Positions 15,111-24,109 of a DNA stretch of 64,000 bases are shown here, piece after piece; position 1 is the first letter of the stretch; each line of letters opens with the position of its first letter. Both the position numbers and the translations under genes were made by a program. The stretch is from Nitrobacter vulgaris. Its GTDB lineage: Bacteria > Pseudomonadota > Alphaproteobacteria > Rhizobiales > Xanthobacteraceae. The notes beneath the pieces were generated by a model, which saw only the letters and a program-made list of their open reading frames with translations, made no database searches and was not told the origin of the DNA. The stretch lies in assembly GCF_031453995.1 (NCBI RefSeq), contig NZ_JAVDPZ010000006.1, positions 1-64,000 of the forward strand, given 5' to 3'.

Positions 15111-16613
15111 ATGGAAACTCACATTCTCGCCATCGATCAGGGCACCACATCGTCGCGCGCCATCGTGTTTCGCGCTGACATCTCCATCGCCGCGATCGCA
15201 CAGCAGGAATTCCCGCAGCACTTTCCAGCGTCGGGCTGGGTCGAGCACGAGCCGGAAGACATCTGGACCTCGACCGTTGCGACCTGCCGGCAGGCGATGA
15301 AGAAAGCGGACGTCACGCCGAAGGACATCGCCGCCATCGGCATCACCAACCAGCGGGAAACCACTGTGGTTTGGGATCGCGCCACCGGAAAGGCGGTGCA
15401 TCGCGCGATCGTGTGGCAGGACCGGCGCACGGCGGATATTTGCGCGCGGCTGAAGGCCGAGGGCCATGAGCCCGCGATATCGGCGAAAACCGGCCTGATC
15501 ATCGATCCCTATTTTTCCGGCACCAAGGTCGCCTGGATCCTCGACTCGGTGCCCGGCGCGCGTGCGCGAGCGATGCGCGGAGAGCTGATGTTCGGTACCG
15601 TGGATTGTTATCTCTTGTGGCGGCTGACCGGCGGCAAGGTACACGCAACCGACGCCACCAATGCGTCACGCACGCTGCTGTTCAACATTCACACCGGGCA
15701 GTGGGACGACGAACTCCTGGATATGCTCCAGGTGCCGCGCGCGATGCTGCCGGAGGTGAAGGATTCGTCCGTGCATTTCGGCGACAGCGCCCCCGAACTG
15801 TTTGGCGCGCCGATCTCGATCCGGGGCATCGCCGGCGACCAGCAGGCCGCGGTGGTGGGTCAGGCGTGTTTCGCCCCCGGTATGATCAAGTCGACCTATG
15901 GCACCGGCTGCTTTGCGCTGCTCAACACCGGCACGACGCCGGTCGCATCGAACAACAAGCTGCTCACGACGATCGCCTATCAGCTGAACGGCCAACGCAC
16001 CTACGCGCTGGAGGGCTCGATCTTTGTCGCAGGCTCCGCGGTGCAGTGGCTGCGGGATGGCCTTGGTCTCATCAAACAGGCTTCGGAGACCGGGCCGCTG
16101 GCCGAACAGTCCGATCCCACCCAATCCGTGTATCTTGTGCCGGCTTTCGTCGGCATGGGAGCGCCGTACTGGAAACCGAATGTGCGCGGCGCGCTGTTCG
16201 GACTGACCCGCAACACCGGGCCGGCGGAACTCGCTCATGCGGCGCTGGAAAGCGTCTGCTACCAGACGTTTGATCTTTGGGACGCAATGCGCGCCGATTG
16301 GCCGGGCGCCGACGCCGCGCACACCGTGCTCCGTGTCGACGGCGGCATGACGGCATCTAGCTGGACCATGCAGCGTCTTGCGGACCTGCTCGAGGCACCG
16401 GTCGATCGGCCGGTCATTCAGGAGACCACCGCGCTGGGCGCGGCCTACCTCGCGGGGCTCTCCGCAGGCGTTTATCCGGAGCCGTCGAGATTTGCCGACA
16501 ACTGGCGGCTCGAGCGCCGCTTCAGGCCGGCGATGAGCGCCGCGACGCGGACGCGAAAGCTCAAGGGTTGGGCGGCCGCAGTGCGTGGCGTGCTGGCGAG
16601 CGACGAGCAATAG
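15111..16613 (+). CDS. glpK: Glycerol kinase
   Basis: The 500-residue FGGY-family kinase starts with ILAIDQGTTSSRAIVF (phosphate-binding loop) and contains GVGYGTGCF-like STYGTGCFALLNTG, GAPYWKPNVRGALFGLTRNT and VDGGMTASSWTMQRLADLL near residue 405. It phosphorylates glycerol to glycerol 3-phosphate. I chose the ATG at 15111 (METHILAIDQG), which gives the usual family length; the frame extends upstream to a TTG at 15063 without conservation. No glycerol facilitator or glpD lies nearby. The 245-bp upstream region has a GC hairpin at about 14928-14943. Confidence 0.97.
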   Translation: METHILAIDQGTTSSRAIVFRADISIAAIAQQEFPQHFPASGWVEHEPEDIWTSTVATCRQAMKKADVTPKDIAAIGITNQRETTVVWDRATGKAVHRAIVWQDRRTADICARLKAEGHEPAISAKTGLIIDPYFSGTKVAWILDSVPGARARAMRGELMFGTVDCYLLWRLTGGKVHATDATNASRTLLFNIHTGQWDDELLDMLQVPRAMLPEVKDSSVHFGDSAPELFGAPISIRGIAGDQQAAVVGQACFAPGMIKSTYGTGCFALLNTGTTPVASNNKLLTTIAYQLNGQRTYALEGSIFVAGSAVQWLRDGLGLIKQASETGPLAEQSDPTQSVYLVPAFVGMGAPYWKPNVRGALFGLTRNTGPAELAHAALESVCYQTFDLWDAMRADWPGADAAHTVLRVDGGMTASSWTMQRLADLLEAPVDRPVIQETTALGAAYLAGLSAGVYPEPSRFADNWRLERRFRPAMSAATRTRKLKGWAAAVRGVLASDEQ

Positions 16614-16672
16614 GCTTTTCGTATGTGGGGAATGCGGCATGCCGGCCGCGCACGCGCGGCAGGACCAGTCGC

Positions 16673-17092
16673 TCAGACTTTCGCCGCCGCTTTGTGGCGC
16701 AGTTGACGGATTTCCGCGAAACGGGCGGTGACATCGCGCAGCACCGACACCAGCCCGGTGATGCGGCCGGCGACGTCCGTCAGCGGCACGATGGTGAATT
16801 CGAGTGAGATGCGCCGGCCGTCCCTGTGAAGCGCGGGAACGGCAAGCACGTCGCCACCGCTGTAGCGGCTCTGCCCGGTCAGCATCACCTCGCGGTATCC
16901 GGCCCAGTGCCGGGCGCGCTGGTTTTCCGGAATGATGAGGTCGAGCGACTGGCCGATTGCCTCGCTGGTGCTATGGCCAAAAATCCTGACCGCGCCTGGG
17001 CTCCAGAACGTGATCGTGCCGTTGCGATCGGTGGCGATGATCGCGTCCGCGGATGAATCCAGCAGTGCGGCGGCGATCGCGGATGTGTCCAC
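16673..17092 (-). CDS. Single PAS-domain (S-box) sensor protein
   Basis: From a GTG at 17092, the 139-residue protein is one PAS domain: ALLDSSADAIIATDRNGTIT, FWSPGAVRIFGHSTSEAIGQ, then HRDGRRISLEFTIVPLTDVA and SVLRDVTAR. It has no output domain, so it would signal by protein contact or as a small ligand or redox sensor. The start codon lies 2 bp after the metH stop, so translation is probably coupled to metH. The same frame is open farther upstream inside metH, but that part is only the shadow of metH. The start choice rests on where PAS homology begins. Confidence 0.8.
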   Translation of the reverse strand: MDTSAIAAALLDSSADAIIATDRNGTITFWSPGAVRIFGHSTSEAIGQSLDLIIPENQRARHWAGYREVMLTGQSRYSGGDVLAVPALHRDGRRISLEFTIVPLTDVAGRITGLVSVLRDVTARFAEIRQLRHKAAAKV

Positions 17093-17094
17093 GG

Positions 17095-20000
17095 TCAGCC
17101 CGCCCGCGCAGCGGTCTTGCGCAATTTCAGATGCACCGCGCATTGGCAGCCTGGCGGATGACCGGCGACGTCGGCGGAGGCGTCGTTGGCGGGTGCGGGC
17201 ACCGGCGTCGCGGTGGGCTTTCCGCCCTGGCCGGAAACATCCTGACCGGGAATGTAGTTGAGGATCGACGCCAGCCAGCGTTCGATCTCGGTGACCTCCA
17301 TCCCCTTGCGGGTGGCATAGTCCTCGACCTGATCGCGCTCGATCTTGCCGACGCCGAAATATTGGCTTTCGGGATGGCTGTAATAGAGACCGGAGACCGA
17401 GGAGCCGGGCCACATCGCAAAGCTCTCCGTCAGCTCGACGCCGGTCGCGCGAGTCGCATCCAGCAGGCGGAACAGCGTGGCCTTCTCGGTATGGTCGGGC
17501 TGCGCCGGATAGCCGGGCGCGGGGCGGATGCCGACATATTCTTCCCGGATGAGCTGATCGTTGGTCAGCGCCTCATCCGGCGCGTAGCCCCAGAATTCCG
17601 TTCGCACGCGCTGATGCATCCGTTCGGCGAAGGCTTCCGCGAGGCGGTCGGCCAGCGCCTTCACCAGAATGGACGAGTAGTCGTCATTGGCGTTCTTGAA
17701 GCGAGCTGCGATTTCGTCCTCGCCTAGGCCTGCGGTGACGGCGAAGCCGCCGATATAGTCGGCGATGCCGGTCTCCTTCGGTGCGATGAAGTCCGCCAGC
17801 GCGGCGTTATGACGGCCCTCGCGTTTTTCGAGTTGCTGGCGCAGGGTGTGATAGGTCGCGATCTGCGTGGTGCGGCTCTCGTCGCTGTAAACTGCGATAT
17901 CGTCGCCGACACGGTTGGCGGGCCAAAAGCCGATCACGCTGGAGGCCTTGAACCACTTTTCTTTAACGATGCGGTCCAGCATCTTGCGTGCGTCGTCATA
18001 AAGGGCGCGCGCGGTCTCGCCGACCACCTTGTCGTCTAGGATCGCTGGAAAGCGCCCGGCCAGTTCCCACACCTGGAAGAACGGCGTCCAGTCGATCACC
18101 TCCACCAGTTCTTCCAGCGGATAGTCGGTGAAGGCTTTGGTTCCGAGGAAGGTCGGCTTGACCGGGCGGTAGCTGCTCCAGTCAATCGGCACTGCGTTGG
18201 CGCGGGCGGCCGCGAGCGGCAGCCGTTTCTTGTCTTGCTGGGCGCGGAAATGCGCCGCGGAAATCTTGGCGTATTCGGCGCGCACTCCGGCCGCGTAGGC
18301 CTCCCGCCGCTCCGGCGACATCAGCGAGGCAACGACGCCGACGGCGCGGCTGGCGTCGTTGACGTGGATCACCGGGCCGTTGCGATAGTTGGGGTCGATC
18401 TTCACGGCGGTATGGACGCGGCTGGTGGTCGCACCGCCGATCAGGAGCGGCAGGTTGAGACCCTGACGCTCAAGCTCCGCCGCAAAATAGCCCATCTCGT
18501 CCAGCGATGGCGTGATGAGGCCGGAGAGGCCGACGATATCGGCCTTCTCGGCCTTTGCCGTCTCGATGATCTTGGCGGCCGGCACCATCACGCCGAGGTC
18601 GATCACCTCGTAGTTGTTGCACTGAAGCACGATGCCGACGATGTTCTTCCCGATATCGTGGACGTCGCCCTTGACGGTGGCGAGTAGGATCTTGCCGGCG
18701 GAGGTGCTGCCCGCGCCCTCGATGCCGGCGGCCTGATTGCGTGCCTTCTCCTCCTCCATGAACGGCATCAGATAGGCGACCGCCTGCTTCATCACCCGCG
18801 CCGACTTCACCACCTGCGGCAGGAACATCTTGCCGTCGCCGAACAGGTCGCCGACCACGTTCATACCGGCCATCAGCGGCCCTTCGATCACGTTGAGCGG
18901 GCGCTCGACCGTCAAGCGCGCGGCTTCGGTGTCTTCCTCGATATATTCGGTGATGCCGTTGACCAGCGCGTGGCTCAGCCGCTTCTCCACCGGCCATTCG
19001 CGCCAGGAGAGATCCTTCTCCTTCACTTCCTTGCCAGCGCCGCGGAATTTCTCCGCCAGTTGCAGCAGCCGTTCCGATGCTCCGGGATCGCGGTTCAGAA
19101 TCACGTCTTCGCAGGTCTGTCGCAGCTCGGGGTCGATGTCGTCGTAGATGATCATCTGCCCGGCATTGACGATGCCCATATCCATGCCGGCCTTGATGGC
19201 GTGATACAGGAACACCGAGTGCATGGCCTCGCGCACCGGCTCGTTGCCGCGGAACGAGAACGACAGGTTGGAGACGCCGCCTGAGATATGCGCGTGCGGC
19301 AGGTTTTGGCGGATCCAGCGCGTCCCCTCAATGAAGTCGACGCCGTAGTTGTTGTGCTCCTCGAGGCCGGTGGCGATGGCGAAGATGTTCGGATCGAAGA
19401 TGATGTCTTCCGGGGGAAAGCCGACCTCCTCGGTCAGGATGTCGTAAGCGCGCTTGCAGATTTCGGTTTTGCGTTGATAGGTGTCGGCCTGCCCGGTCTC
19501 GTCAAAGGCCATTACCACCACGGCCGCGCCGTGCCGGCGCGCGATCCTCGCCTCGTGCAAGAATTTCTCCTCGCCTTCCTTGAGCGAGATTGAGTTCACT
19601 ACCGGCTTGCCCTGGATGCATTTCAGCCCAGCCTCGATCACCGAGAACTTGGAGGAATCGACCATCACCGGCACGCGGGCGATGTCGGGCTCGGACGCGA
19701 TCAGGTTGAGGAAGGTGACCATCGCCGCTTCCGAGTCGAGCAGGCCTTCGTCCATGTTGACGTCGATGATCTGGGCGCCGTTCTCGACCTGGTTGCGCGC
19801 CACATCGAGCGCAGCGGTGTAATCGCCGGCCTTGATCAGGTTACGGAATTTGGCCGAGCCGGTGACGTTGGTGCGCTCGCCGACGTTGACGAAGGGGATG
19901 TCGGAGGTCAGCGAGAACGGCTCCAGCCCCGACAGCCGCAGCCGCGGCGCAACGACCGGCACCACGCGCGGCTTGTGTGGGGCGACCACGGCCGCGATGG

Positions 20001-20967
20001 CCGCGATATGATCCGGCGTGGTGCCGCAGCAGCCGCCGACGATGTTGACGAGGCCGGCTTGTGCGAACTCGCCGATCAGCCGCGCCATGTAGTCCGGGCT
20101 CTCGTCGTACTCGCCGAACTCGTTGGGCAGGCCCGCGTTCGGATAGGCGCAAACCAGCGTGTCGGCGACGCGTCCGATCTCGGCGACATGCGCGCGCAGG
20201 TCTTCCGCGCCGAGCGCGCAATTGAAACCGATGGTGAGCGGACTGGCGTGCCGTACCGAGTGCCAGAACGCTTCGGGCAATTGGCCCGACAGCAAGCGGC
20301 CGGACTTGTCGGTGATGGTGCCGGAGACCATCACCGGAATCTCGATGCCGCGCTCCTCGCCGATTTCGGCGACGGCGTAAAGCGCAGCCTTGGCGTTCAG
20401 CGTGTCGAAGATGGTTTCAACCAGCAGCAGATCCGCGCCGCCGTCGAGCAGGCCATTGATCTGTTCGCCATAGGCCTTGCGCAGGTCGTCGAAGGTGACC
20501 GCCCGGTAGCCAGGATTGGCGACGTCTGGTGAGATCGACGCGGTGCGATTGGTCGGGCCGATAGCGCCGACGACGAAGCGCGGCTTGCCGTCCTCGCCAC
20601 TGACACGGGCGGCGGCGGCGCGCGCGAGCTTCGCGCCCTCGCGGTTGAGTTCGTAGACGAGATCCGACATGTCATAGTCGGCCTGCGCGATCGATGTCGA
20701 TGAAAACGTGTTGGTGGCGACGAGGTCGGCGCCGGCGCGCAGATACTGCGCGTGAATGTCCTCGATCGCTTGCGGTTGGGTGAGGATAAGGAGATCGTTG
20801 TTGCCGCGCACGTCGCGGTGAAAATCCTTGAATCGCTTGCCACGAAACGCGGCTTCATCGAACCCTCGCGCCTGGATCATGGTGCCCATGGCGCCGTCGA
20901 GCACCAGAATGCGCTCGCGCGCGAGGTTCCGGAGTTTCTCGGCAGTGGGATTCGAACTTTTTGTCAC
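17095..20967 (-). CDS. metH: Cobalamin-dependent methionine synthase
   Basis: The 1290-residue protein shows the full domain order. A homocysteine-binding barrel has zinc Cys residues in NCALGAE (about 246) and GGCCGTTPDHI (about 311-312). A methyl-tetrahydrofolate barrel follows (NVGERTNVTGSAKFR, about 370). A cap and cobalamin domain carries DVHDIGKNIVG (about 772), whose His ligates cobalt, and a C-terminal S-adenosylmethionine reactivation domain carries RPAPGYPAQPDH (about 1150). A Cys/His-rich tail (GCQCAVH) ends the protein. I chose the GTG at 20967 because AGGA precedes it at normal spacing; the frame is open to another GTG at 21015. It follows metF, which makes its methyl donor, on the same strand. 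Confidence 0.97.
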   Translation of the reverse strand: MTKSSNPTAEKLRNLARERILVLDGAMGTMIQARGFDEAAFRGKRFKDFHRDVRGNNDLLILTQPQAIEDIHAQYLRAGADLVATNTFSSTSIAQADYDMSDLVYELNREGAKLARAAAARVSGEDGKPRFVVGAIGPTNRTASISPDVANPGYRAVTFDDLRKAYGEQINGLLDGGADLLLVETIFDTLNAKAALYAVAEIGEERGIEIPVMVSGTITDKSGRLLSGQLPEAFWHSVRHASPLTIGFNCALGAEDLRAHVAEIGRVADTLVCAYPNAGLPNEFGEYDESPDYMARLIGEFAQAGLVNIVGGCCGTTPDHIAAIAAVVAPHKPRVVPVVAPRLRLSGLEPFSLTSDIPFVNVGERTNVTGSAKFRNLIKAGDYTAALDVARNQVENGAQIIDVNMDEGLLDSEAAMVTFLNLIASEPDIARVPVMVDSSKFSVIEAGLKCIQGKPVVNSISLKEGEEKFLHEARIARRHGAAVVVMAFDETGQADTYQRKTEICKRAYDILTEEVGFPPEDIIFDPNIFAIATGLEEHNNYGVDFIEGTRWIRQNLPHAHISGGVSNLSFSFRGNEPVREAMHSVFLYHAIKAGMDMGIVNAGQMIIYDDIDPELRQTCEDVILNRDPGASERLLQLAEKFRGAGKEVKEKDLSWREWPVEKRLSHALVNGITEYIEEDTEAARLTVERPLNVIEGPLMAGMNVVGDLFGDGKMFLPQVVKSARVMKQAVAYLMPFMEEEKARNQAAGIEGAGSTSAGKILLATVKGDVHDIGKNIVGIVLQCNNYEVIDLGVMVPAAKIIETAKAEKADIVGLSGLITPSLDEMGYFAAELERQGLNLPLLIGGATTSRVHTAVKIDPNYRNGPVIHVNDASRAVGVVASLMSPERREAYAAGVRAEYAKISAAHFRAQQDKKRLPLAAARANAVPIDWSSYRPVKPTFLGTKAFTDYPLEELVEVIDWTPFFQVWELAGRFPAILDDKVVGETARALYDDARKMLDRIVKEKWFKASSVIGFWPANRVGDDIAVYSDESRTTQIATYHTLRQQLEKREGRHNAALADFIAPKETGIADYIGGFAVTAGLGEDEIAARFKNANDDYSSILVKALADRLAEAFAERMHQRVRTEFWGYAPDEALTNDQLIREEYVGIRPAPGYPAQPDHTEKATLFRLLDATRATGVELTESFAMWPGSSVSGLYYSHPESQYFGVGKIERDQVEDYATRKGMEVTEIERWLASILNYIPGQDVSGQGGKPTATPVPAPANDASADVAGHPPGCQCAVHLKLRKTAARAG

Positions 20968-21036
20968 GCTTGTTATCCTGTGATCGTTATGCCCGCGCTT
21001 ATCGCGGACATCCACGTCTTTGGGCGGAAGATGGGA

Positions 21037-21951
21037 TCACGCCGCCTTCTGGGCAGCATCGGGCCGGATGCCGAGCAGATGGCAAATCGCGAACACCAGG
21101 TCGGCGCGGTTCATGGTGTAGAAGTGGAACGTATCGACGCCGCGCTTGGCGAGCTTCTGGACCTGACCGGCCGCGACCGTCGCCGCGATCAGCTTGCGCG
21201 TTTCCGGATCCTCATCGAGCCCTTCGAATTTTTCGGCGAGCCAGGTTGGAACCGTGGTGCCCGCCTTGGTCACAAAGGCTCTGGCCTGCTTGAAGTTGTG
21301 CATCGGCATGATGCCCGGCACAATCGGAATATCAATGCCGCGCGCGCGGACGCGATCGAGATAGCGAAGGTAAAGGTCGTTGTCGAAAAAGACCTGGGTG
21401 ATGGCGCGGGTCGCGCCGGCATCGACCTTTGCCTTAAGGACGTCGATGTCGGTCTCGATGTCGGGACTCTCGGGGTGCTTTTCGGGATAGGCCGACACAG
21501 AAATTTCGATGTCGCCATGCCGCCGCTTGATGCCGGCGACGAGGTCGGTCGAACTGCGATAACCTTCGGGATGGGTGCTGTAGGCCGTGCCGATGCCGCC
21601 CGGGGGGTCTCCGCGAAGGGCGACGATATGGCGGACGCCGATGTCGCGATAGCGGCTGACAATCTCATCGACCTCCCCGCGCGGAGCGCCGACACAGGTG
21701 AGATGCGCCGCCGGACGAAGCTGGGTCTCCGACAGGATGCGCGCGATGGTCGAATGGGTGCGCTCGCGAGTCGAGCCGCCGGCGCCGTATGTCACAGAGA
21801 CAAAGCTCGGATCAAGGGGCGCGAGGCGGGTAATGGTGCCCCAAAGATTGTGCTCCATCTCCTCGGTTTTGGGCGGAAAGAACTCGAACGAGATCGTGGG
21901 TCGTTTTTGCGCGCCAAGGTCATTATGAACCGCGGCGGAAGCGTCTGTCAT
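21037..21951 (-). CDS. metF: 5,10-methylenetetrahydrofolate reductase
   Basis: The 304-residue flavoprotein contains ISFEFFPPKTEEME, VSVTYGAGGSTRERT, HLTCVGAPRGEVDE and RHIVALRGDPPGG, all MTHFR signatures (the Glu in FEFFPPK is catalytic and TYGAGG binds FAD). It reduces methylene-THF to methyl-THF for MetH, the next gene. The ATG at 21951 has a GGAG upstream and gives the usual length; the frame continues to 22056 without conserved sequence. metF and metH are separated by about 70 bp and are probably co-transcribed. Confidence 0.97.
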   Translation of the reverse strand: MTDASAAVHNDLGAQKRPTISFEFFPPKTEEMEHNLWGTITRLAPLDPSFVSVTYGAGGSTRERTHSTIARILSETQLRPAAHLTCVGAPRGEVDEIVSRYRDIGVRHIVALRGDPPGGIGTAYSTHPEGYRSSTDLVAGIKRRHGDIEISVSAYPEKHPESPDIETDIDVLKAKVDAGATRAITQVFFDNDLYLRYLDRVRARGIDIPIVPGIMPMHNFKQARAFVTKAGTTVPTWLAEKFEGLDEDPETRKLIAATVAAGQVQKLAKRGVDTFHFYTMNRADLVFAICHLLGIRPDAAQKAA

Positions 21952-22279
21952 GACTCGTGAACTCCACTGCATCTGCCTCACCGTGCCTTCAGCGCCGATA
22001 GTTTCCGGAAAACGCCTAGGCCTCATGGCCGTGCCATCACAGATTGGCGTTCCCACTAGGATAGCCCATAATTAGACGTCCCCGTGATGGGAAGTAGCCC
22101 ACCTCCCCCATATATGTAAGGCAAATAGATCAGTCATGCGATATAATGGGCAGACTGAAAAATTGTATTATATTGAATTCGTTGATGATATCAAATATCA
22201 CCTGTTTGGGAACATGCACATATATCGACATAAACTGAAAATTGCCCAACTCAGGGGGCGGACAATGCACGAAACTTGG
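21952..22279. other. Intergenic region upstream of metF
   Basis: This gap is AT-rich from about 22070 to 22220, unlike its surroundings. It contains a small imperfect dyad (TTGATGATATCAAATATCA at 22181-22199). A 72-codon frame (22136-22354) overlaps the end of pheA and lacks a good ribosome-binding site. I see no recognisable S-adenosylmethionine or cobalamin riboswitch, although a methionine gene leader is where one might be expected. The metF promoter is presumably here. Confidence 0.4.
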
Positions 22280-23140
22280 TCAATCCGCTCGTTCGCGGAA
22301 AGTCGCGCGGAACGGATGAGCCGGATAGACGCCCACGATGCGAAGCTCCTTTGAAAAGAACCTCAACTCCTCCAGCGCGAATGCGAGGCCGCGATCGTCC
22401 GGGTGGCCTTCGACATCCGCATAGAATTGTGTAGCGAAGAAGTTGCCATCGACCATGTAGCTTTCAAGCTTGGTCATGTTGACGCTGTTGGTGGCAAATC
22501 CCCCCATTGCTTTATAGAGCGCGGCCGGCAGGTTGCGCACTCGAAAGACGAAACTGGTGACCAGCGGCCCAGATCCTTGCTTGGCCCAGTTGGCCTCTCG
22601 TGCCAGCACCACGAAACGCGTGGTGTTGTGGTCCTCGTCCTCGACATCCTCGGCGAGAATGTCGAGATGATGGAGTTGCGCAGCGAGACGCGAAGCGATC
22701 GCCGCACAACTGGTATCGCGGCGTTCGGCGACAAGGCGGGCAGCGCCGGCGGTATCGCCCGAGACGATCGGCCGGATGCCAAGTTTGCGGATGATACGGC
22801 GGCATTGCCCGAGGGCGTGAACGTGACTTTCGACGGTCTTGATATCCGCGAGCGTTGCTCCGCGCGGCGCCACCAGTTGATGGCGGACCGGCAGGAAGTA
22901 TTCGCCGACGATGAATAACCCCGACTGCGGAAGCAGGTGGTGAATGTCGGCGACGCGGCCGGCCACCGAATTCTCGATCGGGATCATGCCGAGGTCGGCT
23001 TCGCCGGACGCGATGGCGGCGAGCGCGTCCTCGAAGGTCGCGCAAGACAACGGTTCGGCATCGGGATAGGCGTCCGCGATGGCAATATGGGAATTCGCGC
23101 CGGGCTCGCCTTGGAATACGATTTTCATCATCTTGGTCAT
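22280..23140 (-). CDS. pheA: Prephenate dehydratase
   Basis: The 286-residue protein has a periplasmic-binding-like catalytic domain (FQGEPGANSHIA, then MIPIENSVAGRVADIHHLL, with NTTRFVVLA at about residue 170, the TRF catalytic motif). A C-terminal ACT domain (about residues 195-275; SFVFRVRNLPAALYKAMGGF and LESYMVDG) binds phenylalanine for feedback inhibition. It turns prephenate into phenylpyruvate. It lacks a chorismate mutase domain, as in other alphaproteobacteria. It begins 11 bp after kdsB on the same strand. Confidence 0.97.
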   Translation of the reverse strand: MTKMMKIVFQGEPGANSHIAIADAYPDAEPLSCATFEDALAAIASGEADLGMIPIENSVAGRVADIHHLLPQSGLFIVGEYFLPVRHQLVAPRGATLADIKTVESHVHALGQCRRIIRKLGIRPIVSGDTAGAARLVAERRDTSCAAIASRLAAQLHHLDILAEDVEDEDHNTTRFVVLAREANWAKQGSGPLVTSFVFRVRNLPAALYKAMGGFATNSVNMTKLESYMVDGNFFATQFYADVEGHPDDRGLAFALEELRFFSKELRIVGVYPAHPFRATFRERAD

Positions 23141-23151
23141 CAGTTGTTCTA

Positions 23152-23916
23152 TCAGCGGGCCGGGTATTCGCCAGAGGCTGAATTGGCGAGGAGCCGGCGG
23201 GCGGTTTCGAGGTCGGCCGCGGTATCGACGCCCCGCGGCACGTCGTCCACAATCATGATGTCTATCCGCATTCCGCCTTCCAGCGCCCGCAACTGCTCGA
23301 GCCGTTCCTGTCGCTCGAGAGGCGAGGGCGGCAGTTCGACAAAGCGCTGCAAGGCCTCGCGGCGATACGCGTAAAGCCCGACATGATGGTAGCGCGGGCC
23401 CTCGCCATACGGGGCGGTAGCGCGGGTGAAATAAAGCGCGCGCAGTCGCCGCGAGTCGACCGGAGATCCGATGGCCTTGACCACATTCGGGTTGGTGGCC
23501 TCCTCATCGGAGTGAATTTCGGCGGCCAGCGTGGCGATATCGACCGAGGGGTCGGCCAGCGGCTTGAGCACGTCGCGAATCGTGCCCGGACGGATGGTCG
23601 GGAAGTCGCCCTGGAGGTTAACGATTGTATCGATGCTGCCTTCGGGATCCAGCCTGCCCAGCGCCTCGAAAACGCGGTCGGACCCAGACGGATGATCGGC
23701 GCGCGTCATGATCGCTTCGCCGCCATGGGCCGTCACCGCGGCCGCGATGTCGGGAGTGTCGGTGGCGACGGCGACGCGCCCGATGCCGGCGGCCTCAGCC
23801 CGCCGCAGGACATGGACGACCATCGGCAGACCGCCGATATCCAGCAATGGTTTGCCTGGAAGTCGGGTCGCGGCCATGCGGGCAGGTATCAGCACGAGGG
23901 TGCGGGTCTGGGTCAT
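23152..23916 (-). CDS. kdsB: 3-deoxy-manno-octulosonate cytidylyltransferase
   Basis: The 254-residue protein opens with LVLIPARMAATRLPGKPLLD, the nucleotide-binding loop of CMP-Kdo synthetases. It continues with VAVATDTPDIAAAV, DHPSGSDRVFEAL, VNLQGDFP and YHHVGLYAYRREALQRF. It activates Kdo with CTP for lipopolysaccharide inner-core synthesis, showing that the cell makes LPS. It is first in a kdsB-pheA operon and is divergent from the membrane-anchored cytochrome gene. Confidence 0.97.
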   Translation of the reverse strand: MTQTRTLVLIPARMAATRLPGKPLLDIGGLPMVVHVLRRAEAAGIGRVAVATDTPDIAAAVTAHGGEAIMTRADHPSGSDRVFEALGRLDPEGSIDTIVNLQGDFPTIRPGTIRDVLKPLADPSVDIATLAAEIHSDEEATNPNVVKAIGSPVDSRRLRALYFTRATAPYGEGPRYHHVGLYAYRREALQRFVELPPSPLERQERLEQLRALEGGMRIDIMIVDDVPRGVDTAADLETARRLLANSASGEYPAR

Positions 23917-24109
23917 AGGTTGGGAGAGAGCGGAAAATTGGCGCAGCTTCTTAAGATCTGCGGCATTTATACGGGTTGTCAGAACGCCGGCAAACCGTTA
24001 TCTCGTCCTGCCGCCTCCGCGAGGCCGGTCCGCGGCATCTCCGTCGTCGTTCAGCCGGCCGTGCGGCCGACTTTCGAGCGTGGAGCCTTGCCGCAGATGG
24101 ACTTCCTCA

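Noticed and set aside
15666..16640. 324-codon minus-strand frame
   Set aside because: It is antisense to glpK and lacks any conserved motif.
17095..17413. Upstream extension of the PAS gene frame
   Set aside because: This part lies within metH, is Arg-rich and unlike any PAS protein; the GTG at 17092 fits better.
20752..21960. 402-codon plus-strand frame
   Set aside because: It is antisense to metH and metF, which are certain genes; GC-rich codon bias produces such shadows.
22136..22354. 72-codon plus-strand frame downstream of pheA
   Set aside because: It overlaps the pheA end, has no ribosome-binding site and lies in AT-rich sequence; kept only as a remark.
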